A DNA stretch of 64,000 bases, taken from NCBI RefSeq assembly GCF_032854445.1, contig NC_088296.1:15301485-15365484 (forward strand). Reading direction: 5' to 3'. The stretch is from Liolophura sinensis. Its lineage: Eukaryota > Mollusca > Polyplacophora > Chitonida > Chitonidae. Position numbers and translations under genes: made by a program. Positions 1 through 25,274 of the stretch are shown here, in pieces. Each line of letters begins with the position of its first letter. Position 1 is the first letter of the stretch. The notes under the pieces were generated by a model. The model was not told the origin of the DNA. It worked only from the letters and a program-made list of their open reading frames with translations, and searched no databases.

Positions 1-639
1 TTTAGCCTGGTCGGTCAGGTTTGCTGCACGCATAAAACTAAGCGCAATAATAAGTGAAAAAGTCGGCATATAGGAGGTAAAAAAAGGTGTTTTGAGTTTA
101 AACATCTTTCATCGCTAATGGTAAAAAAAGTCCTATAGCACCAAATGACGAATCAGAAATGTGAGACAGCTGTGTTTATACAATATACGGTTGAATGAGA
201 AAATTTTTCTTAAAATGTTATCTGGGGGAAAATGAACGACGAAGAAAAATGAGGATGTAAGTGCCTGGGACGCTCCTGCAGGGAATTTGTGCCTCCAGGA
301 TACAGCGAGAGAAATGGCCAGAAAAGTATTGGCAAAAAAAAACATTGCATAACACTTTTGACAAGTCACCAAATATACTGTAGAAGAACTTATTTTACAT
401 TAAAGACAAAAGAGTTCGTCTCAAAAAGTTTCCTTTTAAATAAATAAATTAAAATTTCTCGCCGCAAAGCGAGCTGCTGTTGGCTGAAGCCAGCACAAGA
501 CAGCGGAGTTCGATCTAAAAAATTCCCCTATTAAATAAATGTCAGTAAAAGTATGTATTAAATGTCATCACCCACCGGAAGGTGATTATTTATTCCTGGG
601 ACTTCGGATGAAGTTGTTCCTTACACTTTTCTTCTACAG
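1..639. other. Non-coding flank or intron upstream of gene 1 exon
   Basis: AT-rich sequence with no exon that has both splice sites and an open frame. It is probably intron of gene 1, because the exon at 640 starts inside a codon. The short frame on the minus strand at 133-372 has no splice or composition support. Confidence 0.5.
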
Positions 640-771
640 AAACATGCAACGCCAGCTCCATGAAATGTTTGGATAACACAACGTGTGCTTTCAATGTCTC
701 TCATTTCATAGACATAGGGATATGCCTGTGTTCAAACGGCTACAACCGTTCGTCGACTGGTAGATGCATCG
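640..771 (+). CDS. Gene 1 exon: EGF-like Cys-rich module
   Basis: The acceptor is a pyrimidine-rich tract ending CAG at 637-639 and the donor is GTGAGT at 772. The exon is 132 nt and symmetric, phase 1-1, as is usual for shuffled extracellular modules. It encodes about 44 residues with six cysteines: C-x6-C-x5-C-x13-C-x-C-x10-C. The last part, CxCxNGYxxSxTGRC, is the typical end of an EGF or EB-type fold. There are possible N-glycosylation sites at NAS, NTT, NVS and NRS. Confidence 0.75.
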
Positions 772-3700
772 GTGAGTACATGTGCATAACAAATACCATA
801 CTTATTACAGCGCATGTGCGCTCCCTACGCTCTACTGCCATCACTAGACAAGCGTCACATATGGAGCCCGAGTGACGCACTTGGGCTTGCTTATTCTTAG
901 CCTCACCACTAGTGACCTCGCCTGGAACATTGTAATTATGTTTTCTGACATCACTTCCTGCCTCATTACAGTAACTCCAGGGATCTCAGCGTTGTGAAAG
1001 ATTTTTGTACAAAATTTGCTAGCGATGACTGTGATGTAAATCGAAGAAAACAAGATATGCGCTGTGTGGAGTATGAACACATGCATGGATTAGTTAAAAA
1101 TGACAAAGGAATGGGTGGTTTTAAATACGTCTGTGTATATATCATTGTTCTTAAAAACAGTATAAATTAAGTGTTGCTGGCTGAGGATTATGAGAGATTA
1201 TTATACGACTCTGTGCACACTGGTAAATGAACTCTGTGGGTCAGTTTGGAACTTCCATTCGCTTAGAACGCCCACATGGTTGGGGCTGTGCTAGCAGGTA
1301 TTCTTAGATGTACAGTGGCAAGAAAAATAGCTCACTTTATTGTATTGTACACTCAACAAAAATGTGATGCTTTATGTTGCCAACATACCCATACAGAAAC
1401 AGAATGTGTTACGAGTGGGTAAATATAGTTTTCGGTGTAATCAGCATGCACTAACAGAGGATTAAAAGCATGTGCCACTGCTGTACCACGAAGGCGTTAA
1501 AGGGACATGAAGGTTTACCTTTTTAATTCTGTTTTTTTTTTTCTTTTGGGGGGGGGGTGTCTTTTGTTTTTTTTCTATTTTTGGTTTGTTTGTTTTTTTT
1601 TGGGGGGGGGGTAACTTCTGCAGTCCCCCCTCCCCCCAAAGGAAAAAAGAAAGACTCCCAAACAATCGATCGGGATAGAGTTTTTATTTTTCTTAAGCAG
1701 GCGACCCCCCCCCCCCCCCGAGATAATAACCCGATCGGATTATGCGCTTCTGTTTATGCATATGACGCTACCACCCGATGATTATCTCGGGTCCCGAGAT
1801 CTTTTTCTGTGAACTTTTCTTTTCGTCTGCCTAAAACTAAAAAAAAGGAAAACACCAACCGGATCTCGTTTTCTGTGAGTTTTCCTTTGTTTCCATATAT
1901 GTTTTTTTGGGGGGGGTGGAGGGGGCTGTTTAAGAAAAAGAAGACTCCGACAGCAAAAGTGGAAAAACCAAAAAACGCACAGATAAAAAAGAAAACAGGC
2001 ATGTCCCTTTTATAGCTCCGTACTAACACGACTCCCAGCTTTTGAACATTCTGGGGATGACGGTCTCAAGGCCTAAGGACTTCTTTCAAGACCATATCAG
2101 GTGTCAGGTCAGGTGATCTCTATTGTCACTACCCGCATTTTGCTGGAAATTTCGTGTGTGCTGTGTCGCATTGTCATAAAGAGGTGGAGGCCTGGACCAT
2201 GAGCTGGTATGAACTCATGTAGAGGTGGAGGCTTGGACCTTGAGCTGGTATGAACTCATGTAGAGGTGGAGGCTTGGACCATGAGCTGCCATGGACTCAT
2301 GAAGAGGTAGAGGCCTGGGCCAAGAACAGCCATGGACGGCACCAGCTCCAGAAGAAGGACCTGTTCACGATATCCCGCTGCATTCTACTTCCCACGAATT
2401 ACGAGAAAACGTGAACAAAAGTTCCCACAGAAAGCTCTCCAAATCATTACACTACCGCCGCCAAAATCGACCAACTTCCTGTACCTGGCATTGGGAGTGA
2501 GTGAGTGCTCGGGGTTTAGCGTCGTACTTAACAATTTTTCGGTCATATGACGACAAAGGAATCCTTTAAATGGATGTAATGTGCCTCCTTGTTGCAGGAT
2601 GCATTTCCACCGCTCTTTTATCTAGTGCTGCTTCACTGAGACGCCTTACCGAAGGCAAGTAAGCGGCCCGCCCGAGCCATTATATTCATATAAGTCAACC
2701 AATCGTTACACTATGCTCTACATGCTGAACGCCAAGCGAGGAAGCTACAACTAAAGTCTTAGGTGTGACCCTGGATCTATCGCTCCCGAAATGGACGCTC
2801 TACCAAGCGTGGTAGAGCATGGGGAGTGAGGTCCACGTTTCGAGATCACGCGCGCACTCCTCTGTCAGTAAATGGCAGCGCAAACGTGATTCGTCGGTAA
2901 AGGCAACACTATTCCATGGTCTTATGTTCCATCGCAGGTGAAACTGTGCAGAACGTAGGTGTTCAGTGCGACTCATTTGTGGCAGAATCGGCGCAAAACA
3001 TAGACGTCGGACACGAAGACGGACAGCCCACAATGATGCAGAATTTGATTGTTTTTGGCATGTGTCGTCACACAGGGCCTTCCTGACCTGAGGCGATCAG
3101 ATGTCGTACATGTTTGATGCACACGTGTCCTCGGACTGTAAATTGTTCGCCTACTGCACCTCATGACACGCGCATCAGCGATAGTAGACTGTCCAGCTTG
3201 GATCTTGCCAACTGCGCTTTCCGTTCAACATTTGTTAGGCATGAGAACTTTTTTCTGATCTCGGTGATTGACCACATGGAATTGTCGTCATGTGACCTCG
3301 CGCAGTGCAGGGTCGCGTTTTCACAGAAGAAGGCACTACCTGCACTGCGCGCTGTTGCAATGGTCGGATGGGTCAGGTTAGACCTGGTCATTGTGACGTT
3401 CGCCCATCTTAGCTATCTTGTGCAGATCCAAATGTGCAGTTTCTTGTTTTTTCCTTCAGTGTACATAGGGTAGACTGGTACATGTAGAAATGTAGAATAA
3501 AATGTTGCAAGAACACATTTTACACCAACCAAAACAAAGAAATTTAAAAAAAAAATAAATCGAACCAGCTTTGTGGTCATTATTTCGTTTTTTTGTTTTT
3601 TGTTTTTTTTTTTCCTTTTCTGGGACCTCGAGTTGGTGTATTCTTCGTGTTTAATATATATATACTATCCAAAAAAAGAAACGCATAGGTGTTTTGTTTT

Positions 3701-6585
3701 ATTTTAAAATGAAATAAATACATTTTGTCTTCATTTCATGAGCAAAATGTGTTTTAATATTGTTAATAGTCACAGTTAGCACACATTTTATTCCTCAAAA
3801 CATTTCTTGGTTGAAAATGTTGAGTTTGGAGGCCGTTTTTGGAAGAAGTAAAAAATACAGCACCACACTGCATCACGTGCAGTCTTACACGCCGAACTTA
3901 CGCATGGAAAGCATGCAGTGTGTGACTATAAAACCGCAACTTCGGGCCGGAAATCGGCGTCTTTCAAGTGGTGTTTTCAAGCTGATTCAACATGCCACGT
4001 CTTGACACTGTCACAAGAAATATTGACATTGGAAGACTTCAAGCTGGAGAGTCCCAATCGTCCATTTCTAGGCGTCTACACGTCAGCCAGAGCACGATTT
4101 CACGGCTTGCTGCCCGCTACAACAATACTGGGACAACAAATGACTGTCGGCGTTCAGGTCGACCACGTGTCACTACAGCGGCCCAAGATCGCTACATAAG
4201 GGTCCTCCATTTGCGTGACCGTTGTGCTACAGCTGAAAGCACAGCAGCCAGCATACCGGGACTGAGGAGGATATCAGGTCAGACAGTGCGGAACAGGCTG
4301 AGGGAACATGGACTGAAAGCCAGGAGGCCCTATGTTGGGATCGTGCTGCGCCCTCACCATCGCGCCAATCGCCTCCGATGGTGTAACAACGTGACTGCAT
4401 GGGATCTACGCAACTGGCGACATATTTGGTTCAGTAAAGAGTCCAGATTCCTATTGCAGAGACGTGATGGTAGAAACCGGGTTTACAGATGTGCTCACGA
4501 GCGTTATGCCCCTAACTGCGTACGCCAAGTGGACAGATTTGGTGGAGGGAGTGTGATGATGTGGGCAGCAATATCGTATACTGGTCGTGCAAATCTTGTC
4601 CACGTTCAGGGAAATCTTACGGCCGTACGCTACCGAGACACCATCCTGCAGCCACACCTCTTACCTGTCATTGACGTTCAGCGGGAGTTGTTCCAGCAGG
4701 ACAACGCCAGACCGCACACGGCACGTGTCACAAGGGACTTCCTCGCCGAAAACAATGTAAATGTGCTACCCTGGCCGTCCCGTTCCCCGGATCTTAACCC
4801 AATTGAGCATCTGTGGGATGAATTTGATCGACGTCTACGCCAACGTCAACCTCAACACCAAACGCTTCAAGAGCAAGTTGCATGTTTGCAGCAGGAGTGG
4901 CAGAACATTCCCCAGGCCTCTATCCAGCGTCTCATCCAGTCCATGACAAGGCGTGTCAGAACTGTTATTCGTGCCCGTGGTGGTCACAACAGATACTGAC
5001 ATTCCACTCAAGTGGGAGACTCATTGTGAGTGTCTTACCTCAAGTTGATGGCCTTGTTGTCTAGATATGGACCCTTCCTGAATCTGTGTAAAAAAATATT
5101 TGCAGAATAGCAATTCTTATTTAGTTATGCATAATTGAAAAGACTGCATCATCTCCGCAAAAAACCGGGTTATGCGTTTCTTTTTTTGGATAGTATATGT
5201 TCATACATAAAGATCATTACGAGTATACATCCACCACAATACATTCTACAATCTCCGTCCCGACGGAAGACACGTGCTTGTTACTACAGGCGTCTTCATT
5301 TCCCCTTCTGTCCAGCTAATCCTGACGAGTCCCCCTCTTCCCTGATGGCAGGTGTGAGTCCGTATCTCTCCACAGAATCCCAAATAAACGCCACGGTTTC
5401 TCCAGGAATGTATCCAGGTATTGCTGCATTTACGTTCAGTATTTCTTTACATAAGGAAAACTATCGCAAAAACTGTTACCAAAGTCTCTGTAAGCCGACT
5501 ACTGTACGGAAGGAAAAGAGAGAAATATTATGTAAGATGTTATTCTTCAAACTTGCATATAATAACAATGCCTGAAATTGTAAAAAGTGTCAACAAGAAC
5601 TGCAAGTACAATAGAGTTCCACTAATTTCATATGTGATTGTCTTAGTAACATGAACCCAGTTTATATTTTATAATCTTCCTCATAATTTGTCAAATATGT
5701 CACCCAGCCACGTTAACTGGACTCTCGGTCGGGATTGCCGGTGGGTTACTCGTCGTCATCGTTGTAGTTCTGGTTTTTGTCCAAAGGAGGTAAGCTCCAG
5801 CTGTTAATTTGTAGTAGAATAATTCGTTTAATTTTCCATCTTATATTAGTGATTTCCGTAAAGGTTGCATGAAATTGGTTGTATTTTTATTTTATTTTCT
5901 ATACTGAGAGATTTGTCTATTTATTTGATTGAGGTTTTTCGCCTTACTCAAAAATATTTCACTTATACGCAATTATTTGTACGGGCATTCCGGTTTCGAC
6001 CATCTGTCAGATAAATAAAAAAACAGCTACTTATAAATGTATTTATATAAAGCAACCTGTAATCACCTGCAATATTTTCAACCCAGGAGAAAGAAAAAAG
6101 GGCCAAATGTTCCAGGAAATTCTAACAGCACGTGGAATGACTTACACGGGCAGCATACGAGACACAGTGAAGAACTGAGCCACCATGTTACCACTCAAGG
6201 CGAGAATATACTGACACAAATGCACCCGAGCACTCGTGACGAAGCTAGGAATTCCGACAGCTCAACATTCTCCTGGATGTACTCAAACCACAAAATTGCC
6301 AAAAACATCAGTGACAATCAAGAAATAGCCCAAGGCGGTTTCCCTGGAGAGTATAACACATTGTATGCCATGGGTAAAGTTTCCACCAATCAAAACTGTT
6401 TAAGTTTTCAGCCCGGCTCAACAGGAAGTGAGCATTTTAAGCGCATGGAAGGAGATACGTGTGAGTTTGATGCCGATGGTTACTGTCTGGCTGGACAAAT
6501 TTACGGAGAACAACAGGGTTATGTGTCAAATAACACTCAACCATCTGATAGACCCTACGATATACTTAATATATCCAAAGTTTAA
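640..6585 (+). CDS. Gene 1: EGF-like single-pass membrane protein, 3' part
   Basis: Three exons join in phase: 640-771, 5708-5789 and 6087-6585 (stop TAA). They encode about 237 residues: a Cys-rich EGF-like module, a transmembrane helix, a basic stop-transfer stretch and a cytoplasmic tail of about 166 residues. Introns are GT-AG, with phase 1 before and after the first exon and phase 2 after the membrane exon. The signal peptide and further extracellular modules must lie left of the window. The tail has two YxxL motifs (YNTL, YDIL), which in known receptors can serve for endocytosis or phospho-tyrosine docking. It ends in SKV, which fits a class I PDZ ligand. A receptor or adhesion role is inference; the ligand is unknown. 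Gene 2, on the opposite strand downstream, has a similar phase layout and may be a paralogue. An AATAAA lies at 6696. Confidence 0.75.
1499..2010. mobile_element. Putative palindromic MITE-like element with homopolymer runs
   Basis: AAAGGGACATG at 1499-1509 is repeated inverted at 2000-2010. Inside, T-rich and G-rich runs on the left are matched by A-rich, G/C-rich and purine runs on the right. CCCGAGATAAT near 1717 pairs with ATTATCTCGGG near 1781. A run of 15 C (1705-1719) and G runs near 1548 and 1601 lie inside. There is no transposase frame. The outline fits a foldback or MITE element; the family is unknown. Confidence 0.4.
2179..2336. repeat. 41-bp tandem repeat, nearly 4 copies
   Basis: The unit begins AGAGGTGGAGGCYTGGACC. 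Copies start near 2179, 2220, 2261 and 2302, and the last is the most diverged. Confidence 0.85.
2497..2816 (-). mobile_element. SINE-B copy, near full length
   Basis: Read on the minus strand it runs from a tRNA-like head (GGTAGAGCGTCC near 2812) through the conserved body to the tail, where the plus strand reads GAGTGAGTGAGTGCTC. It abuts the decayed transposase at 2817, so one of the two landed next to or inside the other. Confidence 0.85.
2817..3400 (-). pseudogene. Decayed Tc1/mariner-like transposase
   Basis: Fragments in different minus-strand frames align in order with a Tc1 transposase. First comes an N-terminal helical stretch (NVERKAQLARSKLDS) at about 3240-3180. Then a GRP(R/C)VTT hinge (SDRLRSGRPCVTT) at about 3100. 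Then the first catalytic block VAFTDESR at about 2900, which keeps its Asp. Frameshifts separate the pieces, and everything after the first catalytic block is missing where SINE-B begins. It is a relic and not translated as one protein. Confidence 0.65.
3661..3687 (+). repeat. Left terminal inverted repeat of Tc1-like element
   Basis: Pairs without mismatch with 5171-5197. It includes the TA target site and the terminal CTATCC, followed by an A7 run and GAAACGCATA. Confidence 0.9.
3992..4999 (+). CDS. Tc1-like DD34E transposase, first catalytic Asp replaced
   Basis: 335 residues, about the usual Tc1 length, without introns or frameshifts. The N-terminal half is a paired-like double helix-turn-helix (residues about 5-110), with the hinge GRPRVTT near residue 58. 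The catalytic half has the glycine-rich box GGGSVMMWAAIS, the second Asp in QQDNARPHTA (residue 237) and the Glu in NPIEHLWDEF (residue 272), separated by 34 residues as in Tc1. The first Asp block, normally (F/W)(S/T)DES, reads WFSKES with Lys at residue 149 (codon AAA at 4436-4438). Loss of a metal-binding Asp should abolish cutting, so this copy is probably inactive although open. The ATG gives the full DNA-binding domain. Confidence 0.92.
   Translation: MPRLDTVTRNIDIGRLQAGESQSSISRRLHVSQSTISRLAARYNNTGTTNDCRRSGRPRVTTAAQDRYIRVLHLRDRCATAESTAASIPGLRRISGQTVRNRLREHGLKARRPYVGIVLRPHHRANRLRWCNNVTAWDLRNWRHIWFSKESRFLLQRRDGRNRVYRCAHERYAPNCVRQVDRFGGGSVMMWAAISYTGRANLVHVQGNLTAVRYRDTILQPHLLPVIDVQRELFQQDNARPHTARVTRDFLAENNVNVLPWPSRSPDLNPIEHLWDEFDRRLRQRQPQHQTLQEQVACLQQEWQNIPQASIQRLIQSMTRRVRTVIRARGGHNRY
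5171..5197 (-). repeat. Right terminal inverted repeat of Tc1-like element
   Basis: Exact inverted copy of 3661-3687, ending GGATAG and followed by the duplicated TA. Confidence 0.9.
5708..5789 (+). CDS. Gene 1 exon: transmembrane segment
   Basis: The acceptor CACCCAG ends at 5707 and the donor GTAAGC is at 5790. The 82-nt exon enters in phase 1 and leaves in phase 2. It encodes a linker ATLTGLS, then a Gly/Val/Leu/Ile-rich helix of about 21 residues (VGIAGGLLVVIVVVLVFV), then QR(R). The basic residues continue in the next exon (RKKK), fixing the cytoplasmic side. Confidence 0.8.
6087..6585 (+). CDS. Gene 1 exon: cytoplasmic tail
   Basis: The acceptor is TTTTCAACCCAG at 6075-6086. The exon supplies one base to complete an Arg codon and runs to TAA at 6583-6585. 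The tail of about 166 residues is polar and probably disordered. It has the basic juxtamembrane RRKKK, tyrosine sites in EYNTLYAM, GYCLAG and RPYDIL, and the C-terminus ISKV. No enzymatic domain is seen. Confidence 0.8.
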
Positions 6586-6599
6586 GACTGCACTGTTAA

Positions 6600-8653
6600 A
6601 CTTATAGGGTTTACTTGCAATAGAAAAAATCATTTAAAAATATGTGACCAAAATCCACTGGCTACAGACGTAAAATAGGTGTGGTATATGGAGCAAATAA
6701 AGCTGAGATTCTCTACCGGAACGTGGAGGAGTCATAATATTCTAAAGCGTCTATATTATGGAAGGAACTCTCAAACATTTTATTTATTAAAATCAAACAG
6801 TGAACTAAATGCATGTCATGAATCAAAATTTTGCAGTAACTTAGAGATAATTGGTAAATATTTTGTTTCTGTTAATTACCTGCGCTAACAAGGCTGTTTT
6901 GTTTGTCGGCAATTATTTGTCTGTCTGTTTGTCCATCCGTCTATTTGCTAGAGAAAATATTATGCGAGGAATCGAAAAAAAAAATTAGTGAACAGCAGGG
7001 CCGAGGACCAATCTCTAACATGTTTAATCGATACTGATCCCGACCTCAGTATGTGGATTGTTTTTCATTAGATACATTCAGCACAAAGATTAAATGTATT
7101 GTCTTCTTGTGTTGCACAGCGGAGTCTGTGCCCTTCGTGTAACTTCTGGATGTTTTTCTATTGATATAAATATATTTGCAATAAATTTTGTTGAAAGCAT
7201 CCCGTTATAAGTACACATGCACAGCAGTATTCAGGCTGTCTGTCTTATAGGGGATTCAGCAAAATTACGTTGTACCTGCTAGTTGTTTAATATTACGTAC
7301 CCACTCAAAAGTCTAAGACTTGCTTAACATTTTTAAAAACATTTTTGTGAATATGTATAAATCTTTTTCTTTCCTGTTTTTATCCTGCTACTTTTTTAAA
7401 CTACAGTATTTTCCTTTTTTTCTTTTTTTTTTGTTGGTAATTTTGGGGGTATTTCGTATTTTAGCTTTCTTTTGTATATTCGAAACATAATATAATTCTG
7501 CTTGCGTATATATAAAGTTTGATACGTTGCCTTTGAAATCAGTAGCATTATTTCATCGCTTTTTCTATATGATAACATTGTATTAGTGCGCGTGTGTTCG
7601 ACTAATCCCTATCTGGCACATGTAAATACAAACAACTGATTTTGTGATAACATATCGTCAGTATCATAACCCTAAAATATTGTCACTTATCATTTGGTAC
7701 ACACTTCACTACATTTTGTTTTTAGTATTAAAACCCGTTCTTTTTCTTTGGTAAAGATTTTCTTTTTAAATTAAGATGTTCTCCGGAATATGTTAATAAA
7801 ATAAACTATATTTTCAATTTTCATATATTTCTTGTAATATATGGTACCTAATATTGTTTTTTTTTTCCTACTTGGGACGAATCCTTTATTGGAATAAGTG
7901 TGTGAAGCCTATCTGGAAACAGTGGGTAATTGTAAACCTTTTTGGAGGGGGTGAGGGGGTGGGGGGGGGGGGGGGGGGGTGAGGGGTGAGGGGGGTGGGG
8001 TATAACTTGGAAAACGGACATTCATGAACCATTATTGTAAAACATACGGACGATTCGGGAGGAGGTGGGGGGGGGGGCAAAAATTAATTTTAATTGCTGA
8101 AAGAAAAAAGCGCTAATGATGAGAAATGGGAAAATGTCTTGGAAGGAACAGAAATATAGTCATGCAGGAATATGAACTCTTGTGTTTAGAAAGGCCTTTG
8201 ATGCAAGACTGTGTTCTGACACAGGGTTTTAATCAGGGTGTTACGTTTCACTTCTTTAGCGAAATGACTCTTGTTGTTTACATTAGCCATCAAATCTATC
8301 GTCTAAGAGTCGCCTACAAAAAGTCTTGTGGCCTTCGCCTTCTTAACACTTGTGTTCAGGTGTTCAAATATGCACTTGAGCTCGGTATCAACTTTAGTCC
8401 AGACTTAGGTGACATTTGGTTTGTATAAAGATGAAAATGATATTAAACCTTAATACATTTAAAATACTAACCCCTAGTTTTTTGTCTTGTACGGTGAGTA
8501 TGTGAGTTTTGGTTGTTTTATCCGTCAACATATGTTAGTGTCGGAGTGCGTAAAAAGACGTTGGTTCGGTTAGCTATGGTCTCCCTCCGTACAAATACCT
8601 AATCTTTGACCTTAAGGATCATTTCCCGTATTTATCAAGCAAATTAGGACATG
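6600..8653. other. 3' flank of gene 1, no further gene seen
   Basis: AATAAA at 6696-6701 is a candidate polyadenylation signal, and another AATAAA lies near 7183. The rest is AT-rich with T runs (7406-7433). A strongly G-rich tract lies at about 7943-8000. The 100-codon frame at 8126 has no splice or compositional support. Confidence 0.5.
7943..8000 (+). repeat. G-rich tract with G-quadruplex potential
   Basis: Repeated runs of 4-20 G separated by single T or TGA. The minus strand is the matching C-rich tract. Homopolymer length may be unreliable in the assembly. Confidence 0.7.
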
Positions 8654-8926
8654 AGGGGGCTTCCGTGGCCGAGAGGGTTTGCGCTCCAGCGGGGAACAAT
8701 GACCCAGGGGTATCCCACCAATGTGGCCGCTGCGATTCCAAGCCCAGCTCATGCCAGCTGCCTCTCTAGCCGAACATGGGAAGACCTCCAGAAACCTGCG
8801 GATGGCGGTGAGTTTTCCCTGAGCTCTGTCCGTTTTTCTCTCACCATAATGTTGGCCGCCGTTTAGTGAAATATTCGAAATACGGCGTAAAACACCAATG
8901 AAATGAATAAATAACTTAAAACTTAA
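8654..8926 (+). mobile_element. SINE-A, full length, diverged
   Basis: tRNA-like head (CTTCCGTGGCCGAGAGGG), a B-box-like GATTCCAAGCCCAGC, the family body (CACCATAATG), then TACGGCGTAAAACACCAATG and an AATGAATAAATAA tail. Confidence 0.85.
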
Positions 8927-8929
8927 GTC

Positions 8930-9660
8930 TTATATTACAAGTACTTAAAAAGCCAAACTCACAACAAATAAAAGCTCATAGAACATAACATTTTAATTAA
9001 AGCTACTTTTGAATTATTGACTAAAGTCCTAATACGCTTGATTATTATGGTACCTCGGGTAGATTCAACAGCGATATTTAAATTTTTTGGTCAAAGAAGG
9101 AATTATTGACACGGTTTTTGTTAAAGTAACATTTAAGAGGAATTCCGTAATTTGTAGCACCTGAGTAAAAATTATACAATTATATTTAAAATTTTGACTT
9201 CATCAAATATGGCGTTGTGGAATCCGTCGCGGGCCCTAGGATCACGAAGCTGTCATAGATTTAAGTTGGGCAACCTCAAAACTTTTTATTCCCCTAAAAT
9301 TCTGAAATATAATCAAAATGTTGCTTTTTTTTCAATCCTTAGAGACATAGTTGACTTTCACAACAAAATTGAAAATCAGCGCATCAGTTCAAATCTAAGT
9401 TCAGAAAGAATGCTACAATTTAGGACTGTGTCTGACTGAAGTCAACGACGGTTTCGTGATTATGGGCATGGTTTCGATTCCCAGCTCTCGCTGAGTGGCC
9501 AGTCATCTGTGTCACGCAAAACTAATCCAACCAACTATAACTCCCTCTTAAAGTATTGCCTCTAGGCCATTTAGAATATTTCAAGTTTGCTGACGGCGTC
9601 ATTTTGCATAACAAGTTAGCAGAACTTGCTAAAACAATTGAACTGTCTTAGTTAAGTTAT
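8930..9660. other. Spacer with no recognisable gene
   Basis: AT-rich. A short plus-strand frame at 9194-9439 shows no family motif and no splice context. Confidence 0.4.
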
Positions 9661-9662
9661 TA

Positions 9663-9802
9663 ATTATTTATTAGATTGGTGTTTTACGCCGTACTGAAGA
9701 ATATTTCACTTATACGACGGCCGTATGGTGGGAGGAAAGCCGGCAGAACCCGAGGGAAACCCACGACCATCCGCAGGCTGCTGGAGGCTTTCCCACGTAT
9801 AT
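9663..9802 (-). mobile_element. SINE-A fragment (3' half), reversed
   Basis: The plus strand reads GATTGGTGTTTTACGCCGTA followed by the body, and ends near the ACGTA of the mid-body. The tRNA head is absent. Confidence 0.85.
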
Positions 9803-9902
9803 ATGCGATGACGTATACAAGATTGATGCAGGCCCTACATAGCATACACGGGCTGAGTGAAATACATTTATGTTGTTTGATAAAACTGTATATATTTCTG
9901 AT

Positions 9903-10026
9903 TTATTTATCTTGATTGGAGTTTTATCATCGCTGTACACACAAATGTTTCACGTACATGTATATGACGACGGCCAGCAATATAGCCAGAGGAAAACGGG
10001 CTGTTCTGGAGAAACCCACGACCATT
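9903..10026 (-). mobile_element. SINE-A, degenerate, reversed
   Basis: TTGATTGGAGTTTTATC and ACGACGGCCAGCAAT match the SINE-A tail and body with many changes. It runs straight into the 65-bp tandem repeat. Confidence 0.6.
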
Positions 10027-10404
10027 CACTACCTCCAACAATATGTCCAATGATAGCAGCTACATGTAGCACTGATATAACTAACATAGCGTTATTACCT
10101 CCAATAATGTGTCCACGGATAGCAGGAGCTACATTTAGCACTGGCATACCTACAGCATTATACTACCCTCAATGTTATACTCAAGGATTGCAGCTACATG
10201 TAATACTTGCATAACTATGGCATTACTACCTCCAATAATGTGTCCATGGGTTCCAGCTTTATGTAGCACTGATATCCCTAACATAACATTACTACCTCCA
10301 ATAATGTGTCCACGAAATGCAGCTTCATGTAGCACTGATATCACTAACATAGCATTATTACCTCCAATAATGTGTCCACGGAATGCAGTTTATGTAGCAC
10401 TGAT
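10024..10404. repeat. About 65-bp tandem repeat, six degenerate copies
   Basis: The unit carries TACCTCCAATAATGTGTCCA and TGTAGCACTGATATCACTAA. Remains of the array (TAGCACTAATATCACTAACA) continue at about 10493-10520 on the far side of a SINE-A fragment, so that fragment lies within the array. Confidence 0.8.
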
Positions 10405-10488
10405 ATCCTCCCACCATAATGCTGGCCGCCGTCGTATAAGTGAAATATTCTTGTGTACGGCGTAAAACACCAATCAAATAAATAAATT
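10405..10488 (+). mobile_element. SINE-A 3' fragment inside tandem array
   Basis: CTCCCACCATAATGCTGGCC through GTAAAACACCAATCAAATAA to the AAATAAATT tail. Repeat units flank it on both sides. Confidence 0.85.
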
Positions 10489-10563
10489 GATATAGCACTA
10501 ATATCACTAACATAGCATAACTATCAAGGTTTTTAGCTTGGGAACTCCATTTGCAGCTGGTGT

Positions 10564-25274
<14,711 letters not shown>

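Larger units (their letters stand above)
3661..5197 (+). mobile_element. Tc1/mariner-family DNA transposon with perfect TIRs
   Basis: The 27 bases at 3661-3687 are the exact reverse complement of 5171-5197. Excluding the TA target duplication (3663-3664 and 5194-5195), the element runs 3665-5193, 1529 bp, with ends CTATCC and GGATAG. It encloses one intron-free transposase frame (3992-4999). Identical repeats and an open frame suggest a fairly recent insertion into the gene 1 intron. Confidence 0.9.
772..5707 (+). other. Gene 1 intron packed with mobile elements
   Basis: A phase 1 intron of 4.9 kb. It contains an inverted-repeat element with G/C homopolymers (1499-2010), a 41-bp tandem repeat, a reversed SINE-B, a decayed Tc1-like transposase and an almost intact Tc1-like element. 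I see no additional exon. Confidence 0.6.

Noticed and set aside
8126-8428. 100-codon plus-strand frame between genes 1 and 2
   Set aside because: No motif, no splice or promoter context, and ordinary composition for the region.
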